Below are positions 45,172-45,196 of a stretch of 45,196 bases of DNA, one piece after another. Each line of letters opens with the position of its first letter. Within the stretch, counting starts at the first letter, position 1. Under the pieces are notes generated by a model that searched no databases, had not been told where the DNA came from, and saw only the letters and a list, made by a program, of their open reading frames with translations. This DNA is from a bacterium (GTDB taxonomy: Bacteria; Desulfobacterota_D; UBA1144), in contig JABILG010000011.1 in the NCBI GenBank assembly GCA_018654605.1, positions 1 to 45,196 of the forward strand. Direction: 5' to 3'. A program made the translations under genes and the position numbers.

Positions 45172-45196
45172 GCTCAAAACTCACTATATCTTAAAT

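Overview
The window is AT-rich (roughly one third GC by eye) and extremely compact: there is no stretch over about 125 bases without a gene, neighbouring genes commonly overlap or abut, and no insertion sequence, prophage, CRISPR array or rRNA is visible. The outer-membrane genes (bamA, ompH/skp, fabZ, lolC/lolD, MipA-type porin) show a Gram-negative. The order lysS-lolC-lolD-bamA-ompH-fabZ, an archaeal-type phosphoglycerate mutase, a pyruvoyl-dependent arginine decarboxylase and holA next to rpsT recall deltaproteobacterial-type genomes (Desulfobacterota, SAR324 and relatives). Together with low GC and compactness this suggests a streamlined, probably planktonic bacterium of that broad group. 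The taxonomy is inference; no rRNA is present to settle it.

Region 1 (8-16330) runs entirely on the minus strand. Read in the direction of transcription it is: a PhnP-like metallo-hydrolase, apgM, tRNA-Leu, a small CbiX/SirB chelatase, gmk, rel/spoT, lepB, pyrB, pyrC, an MFS transporter, lysS, lolC, lolD, bamA, ompH, fabZ, then a Thr-Tyr-Gly-Thr tRNA cluster with its own strong stable-RNA promoter. This region covers envelope biogenesis, pyrimidine synthesis, the stringent response and translation.

Region 2 (16397-33122) is mixed-strand housekeeping: ligA, uppP, rlmB-like, an M23 peptidase, cdsA, pdaD, recN, proA, ndk, lipB, holA, rpsT, a small transaldolase, tlyA, mutT, an unrecognised protein, an SDR, an MFS transporter and a TPR protein. 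Every convergent pair overlaps, abuts or is 2 nt apart, which leaves no room for intrinsic terminators. Several divergent pairs have readable back-to-back promoters.

Region 3 (33162-45171) looks like a cell-surface glycan locus. It holds a GT-C-like polytopic glycosyltransferase, a nucleotidyltransferase fused to a sugar-isomerase-type cupin, a Dpm1-like GT2, gmd, a MipA/OmpV porin, a GtrA flippase, an acetolactate-synthase-like ThDP enzyme, a NeuB-like synthase, a sedoheptulokinase-like FGGY kinase, a dehydroquinate-synthase-like sugar-phosphate cyclase and an SDR. The combination of kinase, cyclase, SDR, ThDP enzyme, NeuB-like synthase and fused nucleotidyltransferase suggests an unusual activated sugar, perhaps carbocyclic, branched or an ulosonic acid, delivered by a GtrA/GT2/GT-C membrane system. 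This is the best candidate for an undescribed pathway in the window.
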